Positions 47,198 through 57,990 are shown, counted from the stretch's first letter. The stretch: DNA of 64,000 bases from Batillaria attramentaria (GCA_018292915.2 JACVVK020000326.1:588501-652500), one strand, 5' to 3'. Translations and numbers: made by a program. Notes: generated by a model from the sequence alone, not told the origin.

Positions 47198-47300
47198 CCG
47201 GCTAGGTCTAAATATTGCGCTGATTTTTTTCTCGTTGCCCCGTCTTTGATGTCAACCATATGCGATGGGAAAGGACGTTAGACCCTCAAACACCCACCCC
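47196..47300 (+). mobile_element. SINE family A fragment, copy 12
   Basis: 5'-truncated body (CTCGTTGCCCCGTCTTTGAT, GGAAAGGACGTTAGACCC) following copy 11 in the same orientation. Confidence 0.8.
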
Positions 47301-47499
47301 GGAACCCCAGCATTCACGCATGTGACCGCGTGCAGCATAATTATATACATCATGACTGTGGTCTAATATTGTTAGTCATCACCAGCAGATACTATTTTGC
47401 TGAACGTTGGACACCTTTGTTGACCATACCTAATGCTCTTTCTGTCAGCAGTCATTCAGGGATCCGTTCCAGTCTCTGTCTTGTCCTCTAGACGTGTTT

Positions 47500-47760
47500 A
47501 GAGTCTTTTGCGTTGTTTGTTGTTGTTATTGTTGTTGTTGTTGTTCTTATCGTGTTTTCTTTTTTGGTTTTGTTTTTGTTTTGTTGTTTAATGTCGTTGA
47601 TGATGTTGTTTGGGGCTTGTTGTTGATGTTGTTGTCGTTGTTGTTGTGTTTGTATTTGTTTTTGTTTTTGTCTTTTGTGTTGTTGTTTGGAGGGTCGTAG
47701 TGTTTTTGTTGTTTATTTTGTTGTTGTTGTTGTTGTTGCTGCTGTTGTTGTCTATTCATT
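47500..47760. repeat. TTG-rich trinucleotide region
   Basis: Imperfect TTG/TTTTG repeats; poly-Gln and poly-Val translations are artefacts. Confidence 0.88.
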
Positions 47761-48290
47761 GTGTATGTTTTGCGGGTGGGGTTCTTATCTACTTTCTGTA
47801 TACACTGGTAGTCTATTCGATCTGAAAGCTTACGTCTGTGACTACGGTCATAATTAGGTCTCTCCAGTCACACCTGCCGTTCAGAAACCTGCTGCTGAAA
47901 GGATCGAACCACCAACAGCGGCGTAGGTCACGCACCCCTCCTGATTGGAGAAAAGCTAAGTCTGAACATGATGTCATCTGCCAAAAGGCAGATCGTGCTG
48001 ACCGACTGGCGCATGCAACCAAAGATTTCTGTGGGAAATCTTAGCGTGTTGGGACAGCATTGACCGGGGAAAAGGGACGAGGAGAGAGAGAGAGAGAGAA
48101 ATAAAAAATAGCGTTCCTATCGATGTGATGTGAGTGATGCAAATGCGAAATCTCCTGCCGCGCTTGAGGATGATGAAGCTGTGGCTTTCCTGTTCTGTTG
48201 TATTTAATGGGCGGGGGAGATTTATCAGCGTCTGCCTTGACTGCAGACAATTAGAGGGAAGGCCTTGTCTTCTGAACGCCCTTTTCAGCA
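47761..48290. other. Unique non-coding DNA
   Basis: Short GA run 48083-48098; no gene. Confidence 0.4.
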
Positions 48291-48308
48291 AGTACAGAGA
48301 GCAGTGAA

Positions 48309-48481
48309 GGGTGGGTGGGTGTTTGGGGGTTTAACGTCCTTTTCCGCCACATAGGGTGATATCAAAGACGGGGCAACGATGAAAACGCCAGCACAAATAT
48401 TTGGCCCCAGCCGGGATCGAACTCACGACCCGAGCATTAGCCTAAGTCCAACGCTCTACCATTCGACCACCCCGGCTCCCC
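48309..48481 (-). mobile_element. SINE family A, copy 13
   Basis: Full-length. Flanked by the 14-bp duplication CAGAGAGCAGTGAA (48295-48308) and CAGAGAGCAGCGAA (48482-48495). Confidence 0.92.
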
Positions 48482-48483
48482 CA

Positions 48484-48976
48484 GAGAGCAGCGAAAATGG
48501 TGACAGAATTTTGTACAGTTCAAAGAATGCTTTGAACTATTTTGACAAGATAGGGTGGGTGGGTGGGTGTTTAGGAGTTTAACGTCCTTTTCCACGAAGT
48601 GTTGGTGATTTCAAAGACGAGGCAACGAGAAAAAGACCAGTACAAATATTTGGCCCCAGCCGCGATTCGAACTCACCACCCGAGCATTGAGAGTCCAACG
48701 CTCTGCCATTCGGCAATCCCGGCTCCCCTCAACAAGTACGAGAAATGAAAATGGTGACAGAATTTTGTACATTCGAAAGAATGCTTTGACCTGTTCGGAT
48801 TACCAAGCATGAACATGACTTTCTGTGGGTTGTAGACAAGAAATCAAAATAAACACATCACCTCAGTGCCTTTCTCGTGCTTTGATCTGTTTGACAGACA
48901 AAGCGTGAACATGACTTGGTGTGTTTTGTAGACAAGAAATGAAAATAAAACACGACCTCAGTGCCTTTCACGAGCC
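48484..48976. repeat. Local segmental tandem duplications
   Basis: AAAATGGTGACAGAATTTTG occurs at about 48494 and 48748. A ~90-bp segment (GAACATGACT, TTGTAGACAAGAAAT, ACCTCAGTGCCTTTC) occurs at 48796-48882 and 48888-48976. Confidence 0.75.
48553..48728 (-). mobile_element. SINE family A, copy 14
   Basis: Second full-length copy in the same orientation about 70 bp away, more diverged than copy 13. Confidence 0.88.
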
Positions 48977-49364
48977 AGCTAGAGCCAGACAAAATGTATT
49001 GGTGTACTCGACCCATATAGGCCGTGGGCCAGAGGCCTCTAAAAGGCCTAGTTTTTGAGTTTTTTTTTCAAATTTGTGCAAATCACAAAATTTTAAGTGT
49101 CCCTAAATGTAAATTTCACGCTGATTTCAAATCTGAAGAGATCCCAAACGTAAGTATGCGCACTACTTCAGAAAATGAGGGACAAGTCTGTGATGACCCT
49201 TCATAAGAAGTATCAATACTGTGATGTTTTGTGGCTGCAAATGATGCACTATTCTATTCAAAACAATCTGTCTTGTCCCTTTTGCCTATGACAATATAAA
49301 CTATACATGATTAGTAAACAAATTTGGCAGTTAAGGTTACTTGCAGGTAGGAAAAATATAAGAG

Positions 49365-49690
49365 AGATAATAAGAAGATAAGAACTTTATTAATCCCCTC
49401 AGGAAAATTTATCGTGTACAGCTCTTGATCACGTAATACACAGTACAACTATTATGACACAAGAACAAAATCTCCATGAAGAAATCAGCCATGCACCCAC
49501 ATGCGCGTCCACCCATCACTATATATATGCACCCACACACTTAAGTGACTTATCCATAGTCATAGCATACACTCTTCTCATGCATACCGCCATGCCACAC
49601 ACCACAAAGTGAAATAACCTGCACACATAATACATACTACATAGTGAAGCTATGTATTATAATTACATTATTAACAAGATGGCCACTGAC
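49365..49690 (-). mobile_element. CR1-like LINE 3' UTR and terminus
   Basis: Complement of 49378-49410 reads TTTTCCTGAGGGGATTAATA then AAGTTCTTATCTTAT, a CR1/Rex-type 3' end with short tail repeats. 49450-49620 is similar to 51680-51830 (ACAAAATCTCCA, then CATGCC-type and GTGAAATA segments), suggesting a duplicated or interrupted 3' UTR. Confidence 0.65.
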
Positions 49691-49698
49691 CAGCCCAA

Positions 49699-49771
49699 TA
49701 TGTTGTTTCCATTTAATCACCTGCTGTCGTCACGGTCGTTCTTTTGTAATGCCATGTATTCGGGAGGACAC

Positions 49772-49838
<67 letters not shown>

Positions 49839-51485
49839 CACTCTCTCTCTCTCTCTCTCTGAATGGAAACAACTGACCGGACTTGTCAGACCAATCTTGG
49901 TTTTGGAAGAGAGACGTCAAGTTGTTTTCTTTGAAATCTATGACGTTTTCCTCATTGGGATGACGCATAATACATTTGACGTAATAACTTTGACTCGGAT
50001 ACAATTCTTGCAATGAAAGCAGCCCCATGAAAATTGAAGTGTTGCTGCTGCGCAGTGTAAAGATCGAATTTATACCGGCTCAATGTGTTTAACAGACAAG
50101 TCTGCGCGGCGAACGTTTTTTCACTATGTGTTATGTCTGCTGCGCGCGCGCGCACACAGACACACACAGACATACGCGCGCACGCACGCACGCACGCACG
50201 CAGACTTGCGCGAGCCGCGTTTGTGCATGTGCTCCATTGAGACCTATGTGTTGTTCTCTCACTCTACTATGCTATTGAGTGAGAGTCAGTGGGAAAAACA
50301 AAGCTCACTACATCAATGAAACTCCCGCTTTCCCCGTCTACAAATAGAGAACTTCCGAAAAGTGACGACACACCCCCACGTCAATCAAACATGACGTCGG
50401 CAAACTGACGCTGATACAGTTTTGCGTCAGTGCGCGTGTGCCTTTTCTGCGATGTTTGTGAGGCGTGTGGCTTGTGTAAAGGAAATGTGCTTCGAGTACA
50501 AATTTTCGAGTCAACTGACGACAACGGCTGCAGTGAATTTTTCTAATTTTTTTGTATATTTTTTATGGCACCCCAGGCTCATTATCTATGTATAGTAGGA
50601 GCGATTTTGAGATCTAAAGTGTGTTCACCAGCACTTTCATCAGGTACGGCTTACGCCAAAAGTATAAAAGCGACAACCTCCAAAATTCACTCAGTTGAGA
50701 GTCCGTATTCATGCTATCTATGTCCCAAAATTGGAGTGGTTTAGGTAAATATTACGCCTTTAAACGCCAGAAAGCCATTTTTTTTTTTTAAAAGGGCGAT
50801 AACTCGCAAATCATGTGTGCAATCGTACCTGGATCGGGCCTTCTATTCAACAATCTTGATTCATTTAGAAACCCCAAATTTGAAATCGATCGGTTCAGTA
50901 TTTTCGGAGAAATAGGCATCTAAACTGGGTTCACATGCAATGTCAACTCAGGCTCGGTTTACATGAAAACTATAAGAGCGACCATTTTCTAGTAGTGACT
51001 CTGTTCAGAGTCCGTATTCAAGCTATCTACTGCCAAAAAATTGAGTGATTTAAATAAATATTACGCCTGTACACGAAAGACAACCAACTTGTCTCAAAAG
51101 GGCGATAACTCCCAAATCACTTAAGCAATCATCACACGCTTGAATCGTCTAATGTAACATTTTGATAAATTTGGATACCCCAAATTTGAAGCCATTCGGT
51201 TAAGTATCTTCGAAGAAACGGGCCCGGACACAATTCACACACACACACACACACACACATCCATACAGACGGCACTCAGTGAGGAGAAGAAGCGCGTTCG
51301 GAACAGCATACATGCCAGCATCGATGACGCAGGTTTTCTTACGTCATTGTCAGAGTTACACTTGCATAATCGTCTCTGCGGGAGATCGGCAGTGACGTGC
51401 GTTTGTACCACAGATGCTTGCCTATGAACGTGGAAATTTTAGCCCGTCCTATTATGTTGTTTCCATTACTATGGAAACAACATAA
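49699..51485. mobile_element. Putative insertion with 14-bp inverted ends
   Basis: TATGTTGTTTCCAT at 49699-49712 is matched by its complement at 51471-51484. At the right end the same motif also forms a near-perfect palindrome with 15-bp arms and a 4-nt loop (51452-51485). The interior contains a CA/CT microsatellite (49771-49860), a GC/CA/CGCA run (50143-50201) and a ~307-bp dimer. It separates two parts of the LINE 3' UTR. Confidence 0.5.
50640..51240. repeat. ~307-bp diverged tandem dimer
   Basis: GTCCGTATTC at 50701 and 51010; AAAGGGCGATAACTC with first base near 50791 and 51097; CCCCAAATTTGAA near 50873 and 51179. Period 306-309 bp. The second copy ends in a CA run. AAGGG(C/A)GATAACTC-type sequence is frequent in molluscan DNA (from memory). 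Confidence 0.8.
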
Positions 51486-52027
51486 AAACAAATCTACAAT
51501 TCAGGGGATACTACTATAGTTCATCATAGACACTGATCTACTGGTGTACGCCTATGTAATTTACACCATGCATCCACGCACTTTTCACTCATACACCCAT
51601 CAAATACACTCCTGGCAGAAATACTGTTATGAATTTCATGATTAAGAAGAAAACTGTAATTCAAAATAATTCAGTCCATCACAAAAACAAAATCTCCACA
51701 TAAAATCAACCATGCTTTCCACACTTATCTGCTCATCCACATATCACATGCGCACACACACTCAGCCATAGTCGTACACTCCACACCTCCACGCCATACA
51801 TCACCTGGTGAAATACATTCGGATTTCCAATGCACTAGTCATCTTGCCTCATAATTTCAAACATAATATAAAAAGAACTAAAACTGTTAGAATACTTTGA
51901 GAACACAACCACAACAGGGGTTATTTCACTTTAGCAGCACACTGTACAGCAGCAACAGGTAGTGGACGGCACGCTCTGAAAACAGACTAAGACCTACAGT
52001 TATCTGATCAAAGCTAAGTTCTAATCA

Positions 52028-52657
52028 TCAATTAAACGCTTTAGTAGCTTCAGGCAAGAAAGATCTCCTATGCCTTTAAGTTTGGCTTGCAGGAGTAATT
52101 ATTCTCCCACTGAATGTACTTCTCTGGCCCTCGATGAGGCTGAACAGGGGGTGTCAGACACTGGACATGACAGAGATGTTTTTTTCTCAAGTCTCTTATA
52201 ATAAATTATCACTTCAAGCCTCTTCTGGGGTTTCCCCACCACTGACTCAGCTTTCTTTACAACTTTGTCCACTCTACCCCTGTCCTGTTTTGAGATCTGA
52301 CTACCCCAACAGACACAGCCCAAGAAGAGGACACTGCCTACAAAAAGTACAATGGACATGTATACATGTATGTGTGTAAAACATGTTCAGAGTTTTCTCA
52401 CTAGCATCAAAAGAGTGTAATTTCCTCAAGGAGTACAGTCTGGATTGAGATTTCTTTATCACATGATCAGTGTTAGCATTCCAGTTCAGTCTGCTGTCAA
52501 TAATCACCCCCAAGTATATAATATATAGGTCAACCCTCTGAAATACCTCCCCCTTAATATCTACAGGATCAACATACTTGGCTTTTTTCCCTGAAATCAA
52601 TGACCATTTCTCTGGTCTTACCAATACTGAGATGTAAAAAATGACACCACTCAACAA
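52028..52657 (-). pseudogene. Decayed C-terminal part of a CR1-like LINE reverse transcriptase ORF
   Basis: The minus strand encodes, in pieces, the end of a non-LTR reverse transcriptase. The segment YLGVIIDSRLNWNANTDHVI leads to SRLYSLRKLHSFDAS (52657 to about 52390). After a frameshift come VLFLGCVCWG and QDRGRVDKVVKKAESVVG (from about 52359). After a further frame disruption the usual end RHRRSFLPEATKAFN and a stop TGA (52030-52028) follow. YLG, CWG, (R/K)xVxKA and RxxSFLPxA are standard in the CR1/Rex-type C-terminal region. Catalytic motifs and endonuclease are missing, so the copy is dead and 5'-truncated. Its 3' UTR continues leftwards to about 49365. Confidence 0.85.
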
Positions 52658-53068
52658 AGTTTATTGTAAAGATGGGCAACAAACATCATAATATATTATA
52701 TTGGGGATGAGGAGATTGAGACGCAGCAGTATGCAATAAAGCTGAAAAAAAAACAAAAAAACTCCTGACTGAGTACAGTGCCATTAGTATTTAAAACGAT
52801 AAAGTTGAACAGCATAATGAAACAGTAATGCTCATAATTACTTACAATACAAGGCAGAAAACTGCATGGTCTGTTTTCACGGTCTCTTGGTGTAGCACCT
52901 GAATGCCCTGTCTCATCATCTGACTGGTCTGTGAGAATTTAAACTGGTGTTGTCACACTCTCAGATATTGTGGCTTTAATTGTTAATACCTCGGACTTCA
53001 CTGTCAGAATTTACACTGGCGTTGCCTTAGCCACCAATGCTGTGGCTTTACCAGTAATTTCTGTCACC

Positions 53069-53426
53069 TCAGATATCACTGTCATACTCTGATGTGTCAC
53101 TGTCACAATCTGAAGCACCATCACACACCTGGCTCTCAGCTTCATCTGCACTGTTAGCTACATGTAAGATGTCTTGTGCAGTGGCAAGAATCTTTCTCTT
53201 TACAGTCCCACTGACATCAGCAAATTTGTCCAGGCAAACTTCATTAATAGAAGTACCACACATCCACACCAATAAATTGAACAAGCCCACAAGAACCATC
53301 TCCATAGCATGCTCCGTTGTGAGATCCTTGCTGTCAGCAGGCCATACTGCTGGTGATGTCACTGACATGACCTGCTCCCTCAGATACATGCTCCCATGGT
53401 AAAGTTGCCTCTTGTTGGCCTCATCT
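53069..53426 (-). CDS. Exon of an uncharacterised multicopy invertebrate protein family
   Basis: An acceptor-like TATTTTTCAG precedes an open frame to a stop at 53069-53071. The protein has the pattern YLREQVMSVTSPAVWPADSK, DLTTEHAMEMVLVGLFNLL, WMCGTS, and VSGTVKRKILATAQDILHVA, then an acidic Ser/Asp end (CDSDTSEYDSDI). From memory, proteins with W-P then DLT, (V/L)FN(L/F)xxW and (R)IL(S/A)xAQDI occur in many predicted proteins of molluscs, cnidarians and hemichordates, often multicopy and probably transposon-related. No function is known to me. Phase does not match the upstream exon at 53.8-54.0 kb (phase 1 needed, phase 2 offered), so an exon is missing or the copy is damaged. Confidence 0.5.
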
Positions 53427-53788
53427 GAAAAATATTGTACCAGCAACAGGCATATAGTGACCTTAGGCAGGATGCTTGGCACAGCTGAAATACTCCCCGA
53501 TCCCCTCCCCAAACAACTCAATTAGTACTAATCTAGGAAGTAGTGGAACTCTCAAATTTTTTTTTTTTTTTTAATATACGCTATTCATCGTGCTACGTTG
53601 AAGTTGACCGTGACTACAAAGAAGTCTAGACCTGTCTATATTATGAGGTCCGGCAACGTAATTATCAAGATCACTGAAAAATTCTCATATTATCATTGTG
53701 ATTACATACTATTTTCACGAACTTCTCATTCAGTTTAATAAATCAAACCTAATCCGAAGCACCACGTACAAAAGTTGCAGAAACTTAC

Positions 53789-54000
53789 CTTGAACTATGA
53801 TATGCCTGTAATCGATTGTAGCATTTCTTGTGAAACCCTGCCTCGTCAACGTTGAGGTCACTAAAGGCTTCCAAAGAATGACGAGCGACGTCTCCTTGAG
53901 TGCAGACGAACAAAGACCACCTTTCGCGACATTCCGAGACTCTTTGCATCGTTTTCTCGCTGAAAGAAAACTGTTTCACTACTGTTGGTCGCCCGTACAA
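53789..54000 (-). CDS. Likely 5' exon of the same uncharacterised family
   Basis: Minus-strand frame with FSFSEKTMQRVSECRERW, then ARHSLEAFSDLN and FHKKCYNRLQAYHSS, ending at a consensus donor AG/GTAAGT (53788-53783) in phase 2. The layout (FxEKTxxxVxECxxxW, spacer, (Y/F)HxxCYxR(F/L)) is a recurrent N-terminal module of uncharacterised invertebrate proteins and could bind zinc through Cys/His (inference). No in-frame ATG was identified. The clear ATGGCTGCCGAC at 54013-54002 lies in another frame and stops after eleven codons, so the start is unresolved. A CCAAT-box-like GACCAATCAGA lies at about 54050-54039. Confidence 0.5.
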
Positions 54001-54426
54001 GCGTCGGCAGCCATGTTTGTTTCCAAGCGTAGTCTCTTTCTGATTGGTCGAAAAATTAATTTATTCATCAAGGGAATGAATCGGCGCCTCTTCAGTAAAA
54101 TCCGATTACCTCCCTTACAAGCTCTTTCTAATTATCTTTCATCCGCGATTAAAAACCAGTGCGCAACATTTCAGCTGAGATCTCCCAGTTTCTATCTAGT
54201 TATGGTGTATTATTGATGATAAAAACCAGAAAATGTCATTTGCATTGCAAAAATATTTTATGACACGAAAACCGAGGGCGGCCCACGGCCTAATATTTCA
54301 AGCAATACTTGCAGAAAATGAATTTCGCGGCAAAGAGAACTGAAATCTTGTTAGTCGTAGCTCGGGTAGAATGAGGGGGTTTTGTTGTTGTTGTTTATTG
54401 GGTTTTTTGTTGTTATTTGTTTGTTT

Positions 54427-54770
54427 TTTTACTACTTTATTATCCCTTTCGGGATAATTCGGGTTCCTTCCCCCGGGGGAAGCGCGTCGCCGCTGTGCAG
54501 CGCCACCCAATACCAATCCTTTTTTTTTTTTTTTTTTTTACAATGTTACATTTTTTTTATACAATTTTTGCTGGGGGGAAAAAAGCCGGATAACCCGGAG
54601 AGAAGCCCCCAATGAGCAGCCCGGCAGCCAGGAAAAACCAATATCACATATCACAAGCTCGACCTGGGCTCGAACCCACGCTTCATCGCCGTGACATTGG
54701 TGACGGCCGTTCAGTAACGTAGCGGCTAAATCCGACGCGCTACCTATTAGACCACAGCTCACCCCATACT
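54427..54770 (-). mobile_element. SINE family C, copy 4
   Basis: Complement markers: tail ACTACTTTATTATCCC, CCCCGGGGGAAGCGCGTCGC, GCCGGATAACCCGGAGAGAA, CTCGACCTGGGCTCGAACCC and head TACCTATTAGACCACAGCTC. T-runs in the 3' half have expanded. Confidence 0.9.
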
Positions 54771-54934
54771 ATTACTCTTGATGCCAATAAATCTGTTCAG
54801 TTTTGTTATTCTAATAATTATTCGTAAAGAATCAGACCTTGATACATTTTCCACCGCGCATGAGTATCCCACGTTTTTAGACTTTTTTTTCGGTTTTAGC
54901 CCTGTATCACCACGTATCAGCCAAGATTAACGGT

Positions 54935-55500
54935 TCATTAAAGCTCTAAGCTCCCAACAAAAAGCTTTCCGAGGGTGGGTGGGTGGGTGTTTGGGGGTTT
55001 AACGTCCTTTTCCACCATATAGGGTGATATCAAAGACGGGGCAACGATGAAAAAGCCAGCACAAATATTTGGCCCCAGCCGGGATCGAACTCACGACCCG
55101 AGCAATAGAAGAAAAAGCTTTCAGAAGTGTGAAAAAAAATTACAGAGTCGACTGTGCAAGCACAGTCAACTCTGTCACAGTTGCAGAGTTTTCAGCGTCC
55201 CTGAAACCCCAATAAAAGTCAAGGGCAGCCTGATTAATTTTCACAGCTCAGTTTGCGTTTTGACACAGAGCGAGAAAGATCGTGCAGCACTCAACATCCG
55301 CTAGACACTGTAGCGATGTGTCTCGCTCACTGACCAAAAGCCAAATAATGTCACGGCGAACTCGTGTTCTGGTTTTATAAGGGTCCCCGAAGCGCTGAAA
55401 ACTCTGCAACTGTGACAGAGTTGACTGTGCTTGCATGGTCGACTCTGTAAAATTTTTCACACTTCGGAAAGCTTTTAGTTCTGAGCTTAGATCTTAAACG
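54935..55500. mobile_element. Foldback/MITE-like element with palindromes inside its arms
   Basis: The left arm (54935-54972 plus 55112-55190) and right arm (55397-55496) are inverted copies. Outer part is TCTAAGCTC..AAC.AAAAGC, then AAAAGCTTTC.GAAGTGTGAAA, then ACAGAGT, and inner end CAGTTGCAGAGTTTTCAGCG. Each arm itself holds a 34-bp palindrome: ACAGAGTCGACTGTGC at 55142-55157 with its partner to 55175, and the equivalent at 55415-55448. A SINE A fragment is inserted in the left arm. The ~180-bp centre encodes nothing recognisable. Confidence 0.8.
54973..55111 (-). mobile_element. SINE family A, 5'-truncated, inserted in the foldback arm
   Basis: Tail and body intact, head cut within the tRNA-like part (ends CCCGAGCAATAGAAG). 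Flanked by AAAAAGCTTTC at 54959-54969 and 55112-55122, extendable to 14 bp with one mismatch. Confidence 0.9.
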
Positions 55501-56040
55501 GCTCTTATTGCAGCATACACGAGTATAATCAACGTGCAACACTCCCACTAAGCCAATTTTAAATCCATAAATTACTTATGATTTTCATAGTGAGGCCACT
55601 TGTGCACAAACTTGAACTTACATGGTAAGGATAGAGTTAATGTTGAGTTTGTAGGGAGAAACGCAGAAAAAAAAATCGAAAAGCACAAACGCCTAAACTC
55701 GGGAAGAAAAAAAAAATATAAATGAGCTGCCACGTGTGTTGTGTATTCAATATAATAAGTATGGAGCGTATGCCTAGGGCGACTTGTGGGACCAGCTGGC
55801 GCGTCTAAGCTGCTCTATATGCAAATACACACGGGTACGAAAACAGTGGTAGTCATTCACCCGGGAATTCTTTATAAAGTGTCGCCGAATGGTGCTAGAT
55901 CTCTTTTCTTATTGCATTCCTTTCACGTTTGATCCTGTAGACCAGCTGCTGGCACATGTCGCGTACTTTCGAGCTCACACTGTTTATTATTCTTTTTATT
56001 TCTTTGTCATTATTATTTCTTGTTTAGCACGGGGATGGGG
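55501..56040. other. Unique non-coding DNA
   Basis: Nothing recognised. Confidence 0.4.
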
Positions 56041-56051
56041 GCGGTTCTAGG

Positions 56052-56222
56052 GGTGGGTGGGATGGATGTTTAGGTGTTTTGTGTCCTTTTCCACCACGTA
56101 TGGGTGATATCAAAGACGGGGCAACGAGGAAAATGCCAGAACAAATATTTGGCCCAGGCCGGAATTCGAACTCACGACCCGAGCATTGAAAGTCCAACGC
56201 TCTACCATTCGGCTATCGCGGG
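56052..56222 (-). mobile_element. SINE family A, copy 16
   Basis: Full-length, moderately diverged (GATATCAAAGACGGGGCAAC, CTACCATTCGGCTATCGCGG), next to a G-run at 56226-56238. Confidence 0.85.
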
Positions 56223-56238
56223 TTTAGGGGGGGGGGGG

Positions 56239-57035
56239 GTAGCTAGGATGGCTGCGCATAGGAAAGTCGTGAGTTCGAATCCACAAAAGTATCTTTCTGT
56301 CAGTGCCCTTTTGAATAAATGAGACAGGAGGTTGACAGGAAGCGGAAACACTTCTAAACATCCAAAGAGCCTTACAGTGTTCTCCTTTGTTGAACAATCG
56401 TGGGATACAAAAACAAAACAGGCAAATGTAAAGAGAGAGAGAGAGAGAGGGGGGGGGGGAAACATGATAGAAATCTGCACACTTTTATAGGTATTGTTGT
56501 CACGACACTGTGCCGTTGTAAGGACCGTGAAGTTGATCTTGTCTTGCACTCGCAGTGTGTAAACCAAAGTTATAAGTCAACTAGCTCCTTTTCTTGAATG
56601 TGGCCTTGTTAATGACCTGTATCTTCACAACTGTTTTGTTTTTTTTTTTTTGAAAATTCATTCAAATACTGTATGATTTATATGCACGGTGTGTGCGTAC
56701 GTAAATGAAAAATAAAGTCCTGGCTATGTAAACGGGCCATACGTTTGAATGTCCAACTCGTGACAATAATGACCCCCGTCCAATTTGTCTCAGCTTTCGC
56801 TGCACTATTTGTTGTCGGCCATATTACGATCCTCAGATGTCTTTTTCTCGCCTTGTTCGGCCTGTTGAAGTCGTGCTACGGTTTACAGCCTCTGTTTGAG
56901 AATGCTGAGCAAATATGCAAGTTGCTGGCCTGGACCAGAAGAAAATCAATGTCCTTCCATGTTTGACTTTATTCTGATTTTATTTTTCTTTTGGATCAGT
57001 GATTGGTTGTTCAGTTCGATCATCTTTCGAGCAGC

Positions 57036-57055
<20 letters not shown>
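56239..57055. other. Unique non-coding DNA
   Basis: GA run and G-run at 56432-56458; T-run near 56638-56651. No gene. Confidence 0.4.
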
Positions 57056-57222
<167 letters not shown>

Positions 57223-57452
57223 CATAAACTTCAAACAAATTCTACACGATACGCTTATCTGACGATATATATAGAAATGTGTTACATACATGTTTTGCAA
57301 TATTAGAGACGACTGTAAATTTCTTACTTGGCATACAGCCAGTATCATCAGCACATGCCACGTATGTTTTGATTTGTTTATCGTGTGTATTTTTCTCTCC
57401 TGTATTTCCCCTAGATTTTTTATTGTTTGTTTGTTTGTTTTGATTTTTTTCT

Positions 57453-57545
57453 CAATACCCTTTAATGGAGAATAGCAGGACAGCATGTAAGATAGGCAGC
57501 AATGCCTAAATGCTCTATCCTGAATAAAAAACGTTTCATCATCAT
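57453..57545 (+). mobile_element. Retroelement 3' tail, family T1, copy 3
   Basis: AGGCAGCAATGCCTAAATGC, TATCCTGAATAAAAAACG, TTTCATCATC, then a short CT run. Confidence 0.72.
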
Positions 57546-57885
57546 CTCTCTCAGTGTATGTCCGTTGTGAGAATATGAGAGTTGAAGTTATCGAGTTTCG
57601 ACAATGAGACGTACGTTTCATTTGTTGTTTTAAACCTTATACAATCTTGTGGCGGAGTTCGCAAAGACGCATAGGGTAGCTCAAACTAATCAGATAAATG
57701 AATTCGAACCGATTCGAGCTCATAATGTCAGTTTCTTGTAAGATATCAGTTTTGATGGCAAAAATGTTTTAATTCTGATATTGTTGTAATGCTTTGAGGC
57801 TTGCTGTCACTGGCTGTTAATTTGGAAGAATAATTATTTGTCACAAACTAAAGGCCACATAGGTTAATGCCAAAACCTGTCTCTC
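57546..57885. other. Unique non-coding DNA
   Basis: Nothing recognised. Confidence 0.35.
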
Positions 57886-57889
57886 TCTC

Positions 57890-57984
57890 CCGGCTGGGGC
57901 CAAATATTTGTACTGGTCCTTTCTCATTGCCCCGTCTTTGAAATCACACACACGTGGTGGAAAAGGACGTTAAACTTCCCAATG

Positions 57985-57990
<6 letters not shown>
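57890..57990 (+). mobile_element. SINE family A fragment, copy 17
   Basis: 5'-truncated at CCCGGCTGGGGCC; keeps CTCATTGCCCCGTCTTTGA and GTGGTGGAAAAGGACGTTAA. Runs into (CT)n. Confidence 0.85.

Larger units (their letters stand above)
49019..54293. mobile_element. Candidate 5.3-kb nested composite with 13-bp inverted ends
   Basis: TAGGCCGTGGGCC at 49019-49031 and its perfect complement at 54281-54293 bracket a block holding a LINE remnant, a palindromic-ended insertion and minus-strand exons of a multicopy family. ATA lies just outside each end. Similarity beyond 13 bp is weak, and a 13-bp inverted match in 64 kb can occur by chance, so the boundary is a hypothesis. Confidence 0.35.

Noticed and set aside
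50636..50680. Additional hammerhead (CTGATGA on the minus strand near 50630-50640) and similar CTGATGA hits at 13112 and 34868
   Set aside because: No GAAA at the right distance with a pairing stem II, and no stem I.
54200..54250. DDKNQ in a plus-strand frame as an exon of the plus-strand receptor gene
   Set aside because: No acceptor or donor at the expected places and the following residues do not fit the family.
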